The notes below the pieces were generated by a model. The model searched no databases. It was not told the DNA's origin and worked only from the letters and a program-made list of their open reading frames with translations. Positions 9,821-24,800 of a stretch of DNA of 64,000 bases are shown in pieces (position 1 is the stretch's first letter; every line of letters starts with the position of its first letter). The DNA comes from Owenia fusiformis. Lineage: Eukaryota > Annelida > Polychaeta > Sabellida > Oweniidae. Location: the NCBI GenBank assembly GCA_903813345.2, contig CAIIXF020000008.1, forward strand, positions 22,178,822-22,242,821, written 5' to 3'. A program made the position numbers and the translations under genes.

Positions 9821-12800
9821 GTGAGTACAGTAATAGGATGGTATTCTTAATAAGGCTGACTCAATATGAAAAATTGGAAAAAATAGTTTTTCGTGTTAAT
9901 GTATTACTAAGATGAATACTGATTCATTACATAATTATCAAAACGAATGAAGTTTGGTAGGGATATAGTGTAGCCCTCCTTCCATGTGTTCTTCCATCCA
10001 TCAGTCCATCTATCCATCATGAAGATGATTCAAATACTAGTCGATGGATTTTCTTCATATTTGGTGGAAAGATGTATATATAAATGTATACTAAAAAAGA
10101 ATTTCAAGAAATTTTATTCACAACATCTATTTTTTCACATATATTCCATGTTTTTCACCCTGACCCCCAGGGGATTTGTATGGGTGGTCGAGGAAACAGG
10201 AATTTGCATTTATTTTGAGATCTTTCTGAAGTATATTTTACTCAAATGAAAGGCAATTTAGAGTAGGTTGTTAATATTGTATCATATGTAGCACTACAGT
10301 GTAGTGTACAGCTTTTGAACTAACCCCTAAATGTAGTTAATATATTCATATCATGTTTTGCATTTTAGATTGGCTATCCAAGTCTGGAGAACTCGCCTAG
10401 ATGTAGTTAATATATTCATATCATGTTTTGCATTTTAGATTGGCTATCCCAGTCTGGAGAACTCCCCTGGATGTAGTTAATATATTCAAATCATGCTTTG
10501 CATTTTAGATTGGCTATCCAAGTCTGGAAAACTCGCCTAGATGTAGTTAATATTCATGTATTCATATCATGTTTTGCATTTTAGATTGGCTAGCCCAGTC
10601 TGGATAACTCCCCTAGATGTGGTTCATATATTCAAATCATGCTTTGCATTTTAGATTGGCTATCCCAGTCTGGAGGACTCGCCTAGATGTAGTTAATATT
10701 TTCAAATCATGCTTTGCATTTTAGATTGGCTATCCCAGTCTGGAGAACTCGCCTAGATGTAGTTAATATATTTAAATCATGCTTTGCATTTTAGATTGGC
10801 TATCCCAGTCTGGAGAACTCCCCTAGATGTAGTTAATATATTTAAATCATGCTTTGCATTTTAGATTGGCTATCCCAGTCTGGAGAACTCGCCTAGATGT
10901 AGTTAATACATTCAAATCATGCTTTGCATTTTAGATTGGCTATCCAAGTCTGGAGAACTCCCCTAGATCTAGTTAATATATTCAAATCATGCTTGGCATT
11001 TTAGATTGGCTATCCCAGTCTGGAGAACTCCCCTAGATGTAGTTAATATATCCAAATCATGCTTTGCATTTTAGATTGGCTATCCCAGTCTGGAGAACTC
11101 CCCTAGATGTGCCTACTCAAGACTGGACTTTGATTCTGATGAGGACTTCAATTCATTCTTTTCACGTAAGTTAATACTCAATATAAAACTTAATACAATT
11201 ATGAAATCTGTTTCATTCCTCTCCAATGCAAACATTTCAAAACATGCACACTTTTTCTGTCCCATTTTTAGATGTTTCATAGCCAACTATTTTATTATAA
11301 CCTTTCTGCACATAGTCCTCTAAATGATCTCCTACTCAATTTTTTTTACCCCAACCCCCATAAGTTGAGTTTCACTGATGAATGCCATGTTCCTATTTGA
11401 CTCGGCCCCTTAGCTAATTAGACAAGTTTTACTGTAATTTCATCCTATTCATGGTTCAACTTTAAGCCAGACTGCATATTATTATCAATAATGTCTCAGT
11501 TGCTTTAAACAATTCATTAATGATGAAATGTTTTGACACATTCATTTTGTAACTGTAGGTTGCAGAGCAGAAATAGCGGAGGTTGTTCGTGCAGCAACCA
11601 TGCTGATGCCCGGTGATACATTTAATTATGGTGCTAAAATGTTGCAAGAATTGCTCACCAGTCAACAACTGGATGTGGGAGAAGGTATCATTCATGTTAT
11701 TCTTATTAGGAAATATAAATATTTTGGGCATAAGAGTATTTGTTATTTTGAGTTGCCGTTTTCTAATTTTCTATTTTCCACATTTTCACATGAAAACATA
11801 ATTTCCATGACATTTATACATTTATCTCTTCAGGATCAGAATCAGGCCACTGCAACTTGAAGTCACCTTCTTACATACAGTGGGATGCAGTTTCTATTTA
11901 CTTGGAGAGTGTTATGTCAAGACTCATGCAGACTGAAGGGCAACCTCCAGTGCAGGTCGGAATTAACCTTCTTCAGGCCACTTTGCAGTATCAGACAGAG
12001 GTGAGTTGTTCAAGGATTTAAGCCCTCACTCATTGTGCGCTGAATGATTCCATTGTAAAGGTGTTGTTTCCAAATCTTTGCATAACAGCGCAGATATGAA
12101 ATCACTAAAACAACATATTTTCAAGGAAACTTTTTCCTAGGGTCAAATTGGCAACGCATCAGTTTCAATCTATAGAGTCACCTTGACAACCATTCAATGA
12201 ATGACATTCAGTGCAGTGATTGGTTATATAATGCACTGCAGTTATATGAAATACTGTGTTTGAATTGGCTGGAAGCGGACACACCTTGTCTAGCTATGTG
12301 TGAATTGATTATCTGATAGTAGAACATTACTAGAGGAGTTTGAAAAGTTCAAAGCCTATTTTTGTCTTATTATGGTTTACGTAGTTATAGTAATGTATTA
12401 AGTTAATATTAATTCCCAAGGTGATCCTTTGATCACAATTATACAAGTCTATCGTTGATAGTGTCCACTAATGAGACACACTTACTTGTATATGCTGCAA
12501 TTGATAAATTTAGAAGTATCAGTGTCAGTTTAAGCTTCACAGATTTTGCTCTGGCCACTCTATGAATATGGTATCAGGATATAGTCCTGCGTAAGGATAC
12601 TAGCAGTTACCGTTAGTGATTTGGTTTTCTGTATAAAAAGTCATTTTTCTCCTTCCCTACTCCATTAGAGCGCCATCTGGCATTTGGTAAGTGAATCTGA
12701 ACTCAATATTTATACAGTTGGTCCTAATATCTGAAAACATGTCAAAGTTTAGTGGGGAATCTCATTTTAAGTGGGCGGCGGACTGATTTTGACCTTGATG

Positions 12801-15800
12801 ATTTTACCAGAATTTTCTGAGAAATCTGACAATAGAGGGGGTTAGTGTCTTCAAATTTATCCCAAAATTTCGGTGGACAACCCATGGTAAATTTGTTATA
12901 GCAGGCTAGGCAAGTCTCTCCCGAACACTGTGGTATATTGCACTAGGCTTGGATACTAAACGTGAATAAGATATAGGGTAAATGTTATAATTGTCATCTA
13001 TGGGAAACTCTTCTGAAGTCTCCAGCCATCAATGCATGGCTGGTTTTGTCTTTGAAAAGGATCTCATTAATAGAAATGAATGATTAAGCCCAGATTAATG
13101 ATGCTGATATCTTTATTTTAGTTACTTTATTATTAATTTATTCATTGGTATTTGAAGTTGCATTGTGTTTCAAGATATAAACCAAACATGGAAAATAAAA
13201 GCTTCACAATTGAATTACAAAGAGTGGAAATTAAGATACGTGGCTATAATAGGCTTTATATATATATATTCTACATGTTTAGTTTATTTATATTACTGTT
13301 ATTCTTTAGGGAGCGGTTCAAAGCATCAATTTCAGATAATACAGCGATGTTTGCTTTCTCAAAGGAGGCCTGTAAATGTCTCAAATAGTTTGCCATTTAG
13401 GCATACCAATACTACAAACACAAAGATTTAATATTGCATTTTAGCTCTTGCATCATGTAAAGTATATCTAACATTAATTTATTTACTTTATGGGATTGCA
13501 TCCTGTGTTATTGATGTACATGTAAATGGAAAACATGCAACAATTATTTCAATCAAGTTCCGAATTACAAATGTGTCAATATCACAGCGTTTTAGTGTAA
13601 GCACTCTATGATTGCCCACTTGATTTCTTTAGGATTTCTATCTCTTTTCTTATGTATTCATTAATATTTGGTCATTCCTCAATATCACTTGAAGTTTGAG
13701 AAAGGGTGTGGGCGCTTATTAGGGGATGGTATCAGTGAGTCAGGAATTTGGTAGTGTTTTTGTATTATATTTCAGGATCCATTGATATTATCATGTTTAC
13801 TGTCATGTGTTTCTGCACTATTTGCTTACATCAAAGAGGCCCCCACAGTCCTTCCTCAAGTCCTTGATAAGGTAAGACTCTGAAAAAATGAAGCAAATAA
13901 TTCCTATCCGAGAGGGGAATGGTGGAAATTGTACACCCAGATCTGCATCATGACCAAACTCATATGGATATACACCTCTAATATCACAATACAATTGATG
14001 AGTTAGTGACAAAATTCATGAATCATTAAATTATTCAATTTAAAAATTGCTTCATATATCTATATCAGGGACGTGTTTACAGAAATGAGAATAATTGTAG
14101 ACATAAATTAGCATTATCTTACACATTAAGTATAATTTTAGACATGAATCAGCGTAATATTGGACTTAAATAAGAATCATTTTAATCATAGAAAAAATGC
14201 ACATAGAATAATATTGTGATGTTTTTTATATAGATATTCCATGCTGCAGTTTTCAATATTGGGAGTCAGACAAAGGCTACCAGGAGTCGTGGTGTAAAGA
14301 ATGTGCGACGTCACGCCTGCTCCATTTTGGTGAAGATATGTAAAGGATACCCCCATCTATTACTTGTAAGCTTTTTCCATAGCATGTGCATCTTTTACAT
14401 TATCTTTAAATATGGCCTTTTATATTTCCTAAAACGCTTTAGTAATACATTCATATGCATAATCTTTTCTGGATACCCTAAAAAATGTGTGGATAATGAA
14501 AGAAAATTAAATTGTTTTTTTTGAAATATGTAAGCAGACTGTTTTTGAGCAATTCCATATTCCGTTAATGTCTGTAGAAGTTCCTACATAGTGATACAGT
14601 TCATACAATCTTTCTTTCTTGAGAGAAAATGTAACGAAACCATGAATTGAATATGTGTTTTCAGCCTGCCTTTGAGCAGCTCTATGCACATGTGAAGAAG
14701 ATCAGTAGTGATCCAGAGCAACTATCTCAGATGGAAAAGTGTACACTGATGGAAGCCATGATTCTCATCAGGTATGGAGAGGCTTTATATCAAAGGACCC
14801 TATATGAAAGGATTGCGCATGTCTGGACTTAATATGAAGGGACCGTATATGAAGGGATTGTGTATATCAGGACTTAATATGAAGGGACCCTATATGAAGG
14901 GATTGTGTATGTCAGGACTTAATATGAAGGGACCGTATATGAAGGGATTGTGCATGTGGGGACTTAATATGAAGGGACCCTTAATATTAAGAGATTATAT
15001 ATGAATGGATCCTACAGTATGTAAAGGGATTGTATATGAAGTGATAAAATTTTAAAATGGGAGCTTGATCTTGTCAAGACCTTTAATTGGAGATTATGAC
15101 AAAATCCTCAAACCTGGAGGCTGAATTAATGTCCAAATTAGCCATTTACTTATTTCATTTTAAGCAAGTTCACAAGTGATCAACATCCTCTTTTGCCATA
15201 CATTCTATTGGTGGATCTATGGTGAATACTATATGAGAACCAAAACACTATTATATGATTCTCTGAAATGGGAATCTTGACACAGAGAAAATTCCCTGGC
15301 AAATAAAGATGTGTGCAGTAGTAATAAACCCATGTTTAAGATGCCCATGTAGAGTGAAATCCTAGAAAGTAAAGATAAGGATTCCAAATAGGTGCAAACA
15401 GCATGTGAGCTGATAAACAACATCTCTACTTTATAGCAATGAAATAAAGAGCTTTACAAAGCAGAGTGCATTCATAGCTGAGATACTCACACCAGTTAGA
15501 GAGATGTGGCTTTCTGATGTACTGACACAGTGAGTATTGTACAATTATCAATATTATCCCACCGAACGAAGTTTGAGGGGGATATAGAAAAGCTGTCTAT
15601 CCGTCTGTCCATTCGTCCGTCCCTCCGCCCGTTTGTCCATCCGTCCTTTCTTTTGTCCGGGCAATAACTCAAATACCGTTTTTTTTATATGATTGTACCT
15701 AGGGGCAAAGGAGTTTTGTTCATGAAGGGATTTCCAAGATGGCCGCTGTATTTGAAAATGGTGGCCATTTTCCTGAAATATGTCATCTTTGATATGATAA

Positions 15801-18800
15801 CTCAAATACCAATGTACAGATTTTGTTCAAATTTTATATGCTTGTGCTTAGAGGCAAAGGAGCATTGCTCAAGAGGGGATGTTCAAAATGGCCTCTGAAT
15901 TTAAAAATGGCAGCCATTTTTCATAATCTATGATAACTCAAATACCAGTAAACAAATTCTGTTTAAATTTTATATGCTGACGCCTAGGCAAAAAGCAGCA
16001 TTGCTCAAGAAGAGATTTTCATGATGGCTGTTGAATTTCAAAATGGTCTCATGAATTTCAAAATGGCGGCCATTTTGAATAAAATGTAATCTTTGATAAC
16101 TCAAATGCTAATTGACAGATATGTTTTACATTTTATATCTTGATGCCTTGTGACCAACAAGCCCTGCTCAAGAAGGAATTTTCAAAATGGCCACTAATAA
16201 TCAAAATATGTTTTGTTCGGTGGGATTTACTACTCTGTGGAGTTGCTGTTTTTCTAGTTATAATATTCTATTATACTATACATGTAATGAGATATACATA
16301 CATTTCAATACTTTGGTCTTTTCTCGAAGAGGGTGTTATTGATTTAGGTGTAACACTGCGAGATGGAATATAAAAGGTGAGTTGTATGGTTCTCTAATTT
16401 TAACAAAATCATATTATTTTATCCGGTAAATATCATAAGTGTTTCAGATGAGAGCCATCTATATAACATTTTCAAAGCTCTCAATTCACTAAATTAACAG
16501 ATAGATCTCTTATTGTACTATCCCCTTTATTTCCAGTGCATTTAGTTCCCCAGAGAAATTCATGACATATATAGGACTTGACCAGGCCCCTGTGGAACCA
16601 AGCTCAGCTGACATATGTGGCATAAACCGATCTCAAGTAAGAAATAACATATACAGTGATTAAAATGCTATCCCAGTTATTTAAAAGCAAATTCATTTTA
16701 ATTTGTTAGATATTAATAATAGATGAACAGTCTTTTGGAGTGTGAGGCATCAGCACCATTTTAGTAATTTCATATTTGACTTCATGGATGAAATCTGGAA
16801 AGATGGCAGCCTACTGGAAATGAGTACATGTACTGCTTTCATAAATGATTGGTATTGACCATATAAAAACATTATTTGCATGGATAGCATATAAATGGTT
16901 ATAGCTACCATATCAAGAGAGAAATGGTCTTGCAAGGAATATACCTTTAACTAATAATATGATGTATGTTTCAGATAAGCTACTGTGTCAACACTATACT
17001 GGCAGTGTTGAAACGGAGCAAAGGCCCAGTTGATATGGAGGTATTAAACATATTCCACTTGATCATACTAGTAATTTAAATCATGTTGATTTGATATAAT
17101 GTCATTGAATAGATTACGGATATAATAAAACACATTGTTTTTAGACTTACCACTAATGACATCATAAATATAGTTAATACATTCCAGCTTCTGTCATTTA
17201 GCAAGAGAGGAAATTTAAAGAAGGTTTATAGTCGTCTTACTCATGCTTAACTAAAGCCATTATCTCAGTTATTTTTCATGAGTTACCTAGTGGGGGAAAT
17301 TCAGTTATTAAAAAATTTCAGGGGGTTCTTTGACAAATTTGGCTCAAAATAACTTGAAAAGTGCTTAAATTGGTGAAAACAGCATGATTTTGAATGAATA
17401 TTTCGCCACCGGCCTGACTCCCTGGCTATGGGCCTGACTTGAGGTCTATTTTGCGATTTCATGCACGGCAAAGATTATGTGCATGTAGGCAAAAGTATTT
17501 CATCAAATCCTTTCTTTCATTTTTTATAACCATGTCATATATTATGATTTTAATGTAAGCAGAGAGAAATAAAATATTCTAATTTTTTAACCAGTTCATG
17601 AGTGGTTAATCAAAGATCATATAACTTTACATTCTTTAATTATTGTACTACCGATGTGAGACAAGCCATTACATCATACTTTTATTAAAAGCTATTATTT
17701 TTTGCATTTAGACTGCTGTTCAGGGTGGATTTGTGAGCCAACCAGTGGCAGATGGTCCACAATTTATGAACAACCCAGTGACACCCCATATAAAGCAATT
17801 CCTACAGAACCTCTTCGCTTTACTCAAGTGAGTAAAAATATTTGTACTAATATGTTGGGACAAAAAGTTCCTTGTATTCATTCAAGATGAAATATATTTG
17901 ATACTGATTAAAATTCTCATAACATTCCGTAGTCATAGGAAAACAGTGTTTTATAGATATGGTTTGGTTAGAAAATATTTTGGATTCTTATGAGAGAGAA
18001 CAAGGGGATGTCTTATGAGTTGCTGACCCATATGTAGAGATCACAGTCAGCACCATCTATCCTATACTGTCCCTCAGGTAGATGCATATCTCCCTGTGGA
18101 TCAACCCCATATCCAAAACCTCCCAGTACACAACCCTTATGTTTTATAAATTGCTGGCAAATATTCACAGATCACAGTTAGCACCATCTATCCTCTATAT
18201 ACTAGACTGGATGTCAATGTATGCTAATAAAATTTGTGGACTTTTAATGCCTCTTCAAAATAAAGTAAATCATTCAAATGTGACTATAGTATTGATATTG
18301 TATTTTGATTTTGAAAAATTGGACATGATAGTTGATGTGGATTTGGACTTTCTGGATTTGCTAATTATTTACTCTTAACTATTTTAGGATTTTGTATTTG
18401 ATTTTGAATATTCAGTGATGAAAATCAAGCTTATTTCTACTCATATCTAGTCTATTGCTGGTATGTAGCAACATATTGAGCAAGACCATGTCCCTAATTT
18501 AACTCTCTGTTTCACACATTACAAGCAGGCCCGTAGCCAGGGGGGGTTCGCATGGTTCGGGCGAACCCCCCCCCTGGCCAAAAATTCTTTCAAAATCATG
18601 CAGTTTTTCACCATTCTGAGCACTTTTTAAGTGATTTTGGCCCTTTTTGGACCCAAATTGTCAAAAGTGAACCCCCCCTGGAATTTTCCAAAAAATGAAC
18701 CCCCCCTTGGCAAATCCTGGCTACGGGCCTGACAAGTATGCCATTTTTCTTAGAATCCAGAACTGTCTATGGGCACCCGCGTACCTGGCAAAGAGACATC

Positions 18801-21800
18801 CAGAATTCTCCAGAGCATTTGAGCTACAAGATTTTGAAAAACAAGCCATTCTGGGTAAGCTTAGTTATAGATGTCTCTGTATCATTGTGTAGATAATTTA
18901 GGGAAGTTAATGCTTTGGGGACATGGAGCATATTTATATTTTACTGACAGTAACCATGATAACATACAATGTGCAGTTCTTTCTTTTACTTCTCAAAATT
19001 ATGTTTACTATAAAGGAATATTTCCATACATGTAGAATGAAAAACAGGACGTACAGTATGCTCTTAAATGACCTGGTGACTGCTTCACACAGAATGGTGC
19101 ATGAAATAATGGCAGGTAGTATCTCTAAACACCTCAAAACTCAAGTTGAAACTAATTGTCGATGTAGCCAGGATCTCAAAAAGAAAAATAGGTTGAGCTT
19201 ATTGAGTCTAAATGAAGGACTTCATTTCCAAAATTTTTGTTGAGTAAATGTATGAATGAAAATAGTTTTATGAAATGTTGATAAGGCAAGTGCCTTGTCT
19301 ACTTCATTCCTAGCTGTACTTATGTTGTCATACACTTTAATGGTCTTGTCATCTGAGTCATAAGTCACTCTAATAGGGCAAAATTGACCATCCTGTTGAC
19401 CTTTATGCTACCGTAATGAATAATGCAAAAACACACTTTATTCTCACTGGCTAGTGCTATCAGTTGGCAATTTGTTTAAGATGATTCCCATTTATACTTG
19501 GAAAGATATGTAATATGATACAGCATCAGACAGAAAAAATTGTTGGCCAAATTGGCAGGATGACGTCTGACGTCCTAATTATAAGAAACTTTTATGATTT
19601 TGAATTGTTTCATTAATTTACCAAAGGTACAGAAGAACATAAGATGATAAATATAAATACCAGCTCTCTGACTCTGTAAACATAATTTTGATGAAAATAC
19701 AGTGCATCTGAATATTTATTTTAATATTCCAAATGAATTCCAACATGTTGGCAAAAAATTAACAGTGGACACATATCTGAAAATAAATATTGAATCAGTG
19801 AACAGTTACATTTGCAACCTATAATAGCATATTATGTGTGGTGACATTTTGTTATGGTCTCATTTCACTATATCTAAGTTGAGCATTATTTGAAATAAAT
19901 ACATGTACGTGTATTGTGTATTGTGTGCGAAAATAGTGTACCCAATCATTTTAAAAAATATTAGTTCATCAGAATTTGAGTGTAATATAAGTACAACTGA
20001 AATACTGCACTAAATTAAAAAGAAAATACTGGCACAACGATTTTCATTTGGTGCAGAGGAAAACGGAAGTTGCCTGAGTTTCAAGAAAAATCAAAAGTTC
20101 CAAAAATGTAAGTACATTGAAGTACACTCAAAAAGATTGATTGAGACAATGCATAATAAAACAAATACTGGATGATCAGGAGCTGGATATGGCCAGAATA
20201 CCTAACCTCGAAAAAAAATTCTGCCATAACCAGCTCCTAATCAGATGGAAATACTAATTTTGGTTGTCTCGGATACCATTCCTTTATATAGCTAGAACCT
20301 GTGACAAGTGTTTGATTTGTTTATTTGTCAGACGTTTTCAGATAATAAAAAATTATTGGAACTGAATACAAAAAATGACTTACTTTACATCTTTAAGAAG
20401 GAAATTGTATACATACAGTGGGGATCATAAAGAATTGCAAAAGCTATGAAAATTACATGCTGTCGCACATGTAATAAATTCTTACCTCAGTGTATTCAGT
20501 GCTCTATTTTCTCTGTCTTAGTAAGTCCAAATATAGTGGAATTTGTGTCCCTAATGACAAATAAGAAATTCAAAAGTTGAATTGGATATTCACATGTAAT
20601 GCCGACTCTTCAAATGTTGAGGTGATTTTGTCGCCCGATTGCGCCGGAACGGAGGATTGGCTCCCAGAATGCAACATGACACGTGTCAGCTTTCAAAATG
20701 ATGTTCCGCCATTTTGAAACCTGTCATGAGTAAATACGGTTAACTGATGTTGCATTCTGGGAGTCAACCGTTCTTGGATAACAAACATGGCGATTCATGA
20801 AAACATTCATTCGATTTGGTAGGGATTTATCCATTATTTGCAGGCATGAAGCTTTGGATTCATTTATTGTGCTACTTTAGTGAACGGGAATTATTTTTCT
20901 ACCGCTTGGGAGAGTTTGAGACACGAAACTTGGAAATAAGCTCATTGTGACAACTTGTGAACGTTGAGTTTTATTTTTGTCCCCCACTGTAATTTTAATA
21001 TTTATCATCAAATAGAACAGAAAAACATTGACATTTCACATTGTAATAAACTCAACTTCTCAGTGATGCACATTAATATGATACACTTTTTACATCTGAA
21101 TTAATGTTTTACAATGTCAACCTACTTTCTATACCTTTGTCTTAAAAATCTTATGAACTACATACATCTAAATTAGTGTTGTTATGATGATAACCTACTT
21201 GACATACCTTTGACATTCGATATTGCAAAAAACATAAAAATCTTATAATGTACATGTACTATTATTCTGACACTGTTTCACATCTACATCTAGATTATGC
21301 TGTAACAATGAAAACCTACTCTCTATACCTTGGACATTTGATGTTGCAATTAACTTATCTACCTAATGATCAAAAGTGTAATGACATTGTTTTACAAATG
21401 AATTAATATTATAATGATGAAAACCTAGGGAAAATATGTTAAATATTCACCACCCTTCGTGAAAAGGTTTATCAATAAGATAAAATATATTAATCAAATA
21501 CCCCTAATATATTTTACTTAATTTTTCATGAAAGCAAGTGTTGTTCATGAAAAAAGATTATTGGATGGATGGAAGATATAAATTTTAAGCTCTCCTTGTA
21601 AAGAATTGTGAGATAAAAAATAACATGATGCCGTAATTCTGTGCACATTTTTTCATTTTTGACTCCCAATATGGTTTTATGAAGTTGGAACAACTGAAAG
21701 CTTGTGAATCAAGATGGTAATATTGTTTATCCTTTCCAAATGTGCTCTCCTGACATCTATAGATTCATAAATTGATATATAAACTGCAGGATTATACATC

Positions 21801-24800
21801 AGCTCTAAATTCTTAGTAAATCTCTCAACTTTATCATTCGTGCATTCACAAAAAAATACATATTATTCAGATTTCAAAATCATTTTTTATCACGGCAATA
21901 AACATCTCCATTGTCAAATTTTTTTTATTTCACAATAACATTTATGCAACCAAGTCAACCCTTGGGGATTCATTGTATATAAACCTTGGCGGGGATCAGC
22001 ATATCAGCAAGGTTGAGCAGCATAACCTTGAGAACCTGTTACCCCGGAGACAAGAGGATAGAATTAAGGCATTAGTGTTTGAAAACAATCTGTCATTAGA
22101 AAAAGATTTATTGTATTTTAAAGGAAAAATTCATCAATTTTATAATGCATCAAGAAACTTAAAGTGCTTCTGTCTTAAGTAGAATGTGGCAAACTCCATG
22201 ATAAATAATGCAATTAAGCACATACATCTATGTTTTTTATGAATGATATTTTACTAAAGATGAAATAATAAATGCTAGCCAGTAATGCCATTGGCGCTTG
22301 GCAGCATACCTCATGAAAAATTGTGTATGAAATTGTTAAATAAAGACAACTAAAACAAAACAAAAAATCCTTGGCACACATGGGTTGTCAGTTGACCCAA
22401 ATTTTAGGATCTGGTATAAGAATGCCCCAAAATTACACCTGATGATCAGAAAAACGAATAGAGGGGAACAACCAATTTTTGCAAGAAAATTCAACAAATC
22501 TGCAAGATTAAGAAAGTTAACAATGAATTGCTAAATGAATAAGTATGATAAATCTGTTAGGTACTTATAAAATATAAAAAAACTCCTATTTTTGATCTCC
22601 TTGTTATCTTATTAAGTATTTTATGATTTTTCTTTACTGATAAAAGGTGTGAGATCTATTTAAAAGGGGCAACGTCACCAGTTACAAAATGTTATTAAAA
22701 AAATAACATATTGAAATTTTGATTAATTGTTATGGGAGCATACTGATATCTGAGGGTTCAGCCGAGTTCACCCCCGTAAAAGTTTGTGTACAGGTAAAAT
22801 AATCTCAATTACATAATAGGCACACAATGTAGTAGCAGTCTATAAAATTTGTGAAATAATTTGAGATATCTCATGTCTACCTCTGACATTTGTCTCAAAA
22901 ATGTTTCAGCTCAAGGTTGGCATGACCTGCAGCTACATGTACCTTCACCTGAATGAAAATTGCTTGTCTCATGATCAAATTACAATTTAATAATGTAGTG
23001 ATTTATTTTGAGAGTTCTGATGTCTAATTGTTTCTTTGTATCCACCTGATACAGTGAATTGGTCGTGACTAGTTCTTAAATTGTACTCCAGTGCATCTTG
23101 GTACATATTAGATGAGAAAAATATGATCAAGTCCACATTCACTATAGTTCGAAGTTGTTGAATGTTTTACTAGCTTCTACTTTATCGGGTTTGAGTTTTC
23201 ACTTTGGCATTGCTTTGAGTTTATCAATATTTCCATTTGACATTTTCCATCTGACATTTTTGTGAACTCTGAATAAGCCACTTCCAAATTAAATGTTTGT
23301 TTAGAGGTTAAGCGTAGGTCTAATCCCTTTTCTAAACTTTTTATTTATCTTCAGAAATTGAATTCTTCTTTCATTTAACATGTTTTTCATGTCAGCTTAT
23401 GTTGATTAAGGAAGAATAATTTACCATCTCTATAAGTGCAGCACCTCAAAGTCTAATTACTGTAGCTATTAGCTAAATGAAAAATGAACATTTGTAGGTG
23501 GAACACCTTAAACTTGTAAAAGTATCGTGAGAAACTGTTCTACTTAATTCCAAAGGTTTTACTGTATCTTGCTGGAACTATTGGAACATCATTCTGCTGG
23601 TAAAGATGATTTCGAAAAATATGTTTTTGTGTTTTTTAGGTATTCAGCCACCATGCGTTGACAACACTGAAATGGCAAACTGTAAGAACCCACTGGAAAG
23701 AATGCAGAACTTCATTGTTAACACACATGATAATTGGTAAATAGTTGTATGTCATAAGTTAACTCCATCAAGTTAAGTCTTTAATGTTCTGAAATAAGAA
23801 ATCCAGTAACAATGGCAGAGAAAGAGAACTAATAACAGATATTTGAATTTCACTAAGGAAAATCATTGCAAAGCAAAGGGTGACTTGACTTGTAATAAGC
23901 AAATGAACTCTCAGCACTGAATCCATTTTTGAAATAATTGTAGGTACGATTATTGTTCTTGAAGCACTTGGTCATGAAAACCTTAAAAATGAATAAATAG
24001 AAAATAATAAGTGTCTAGACCTCTCAATATTGATTATCATGTTACTATTTTTCCAGTATTTATTGCATAAATCAATAAGTTCAGTTAAAGAATGCAATCA
24101 TTTCAATCACCCTTAGGCATCACTGACATATTATTCTAATGATGTCTCAAATGTGTTTTGCAGTTACCATGTGCTAGGAAATGCAGGTCAGTGCCTTGGT
24201 TACCAGTTCTACATGACGCCAGAATTGGTTCCCATGCTCCTTGCCAGTGTCTTCACCAACCTTGACCATATACCGGATTATAGACTCAGACCAATCATAC
24301 GTATCCTTGGATAGGAATATAAAATGCAAAAACTTGTTTGACCAAATTTTCATACTAAACTTAATTTTCTGATAAGAATAAAAATTATTCATTTCCTTCT
24401 CTCTAAAATGTTGCTGAGATTAAGAAAATATTTCTTATAGAAATATTCTCATGAATAAAATGATGTCTAGATATAGAAAGGTTTTGTAGCTAAAAAGTCT
24501 GTTAAGTTTGTATTAAGTCCCATTGATTCAAAACAGCACCATATGATCAAGAATCTTAAATCCTGATTGTACATACTGTACCTTGTAATTTGCATACTGC
24601 TTGCTAAAAGATTTGACAAATAGGGGAGACATCATATTGGCATCTTTGTGCCATTATGGATGCTTTGTGGTATTTAACAACACAATTTTTTGGTGTCGAT
24701 ACCACTTTGATGTGTTGCCTACCTGAATTAATTGTTAATGAGAAATGTAAAGTGGGCTCCTCATTATGTCTTTGAATAGATGATGGAAAAGTCGTCATGT

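Larger units (their letters stand above)
18855..23639. other. Long XPO5 intron (4.8 kb) with MITE and degenerate repeats
   Basis: Contains a TA-flanked MITE (20416-20989) and degenerate ~115-bp repeats (about 21050-21430). An open stretch at 21973-22182 and a poly-A-rich tail near 22330-22370 may be retroelement debris. No host exon recognised. Confidence 0.4.

Noticed and set aside
14774-15004. Open frame with 15-residue repeats (NMKGPYMKGLCMSGL)
   Set aside because: It is a 45-bp minisatellite inside an XPO5 intron; the frame stays open only because 45 is a multiple of three.
21973-22182. Possible extra exon or gene (69-codon frame)
   Set aside because: No recognisable similarity, XPO5 exons on each side join in phase without it, and nearby A-rich sequence suggests retroelement debris.
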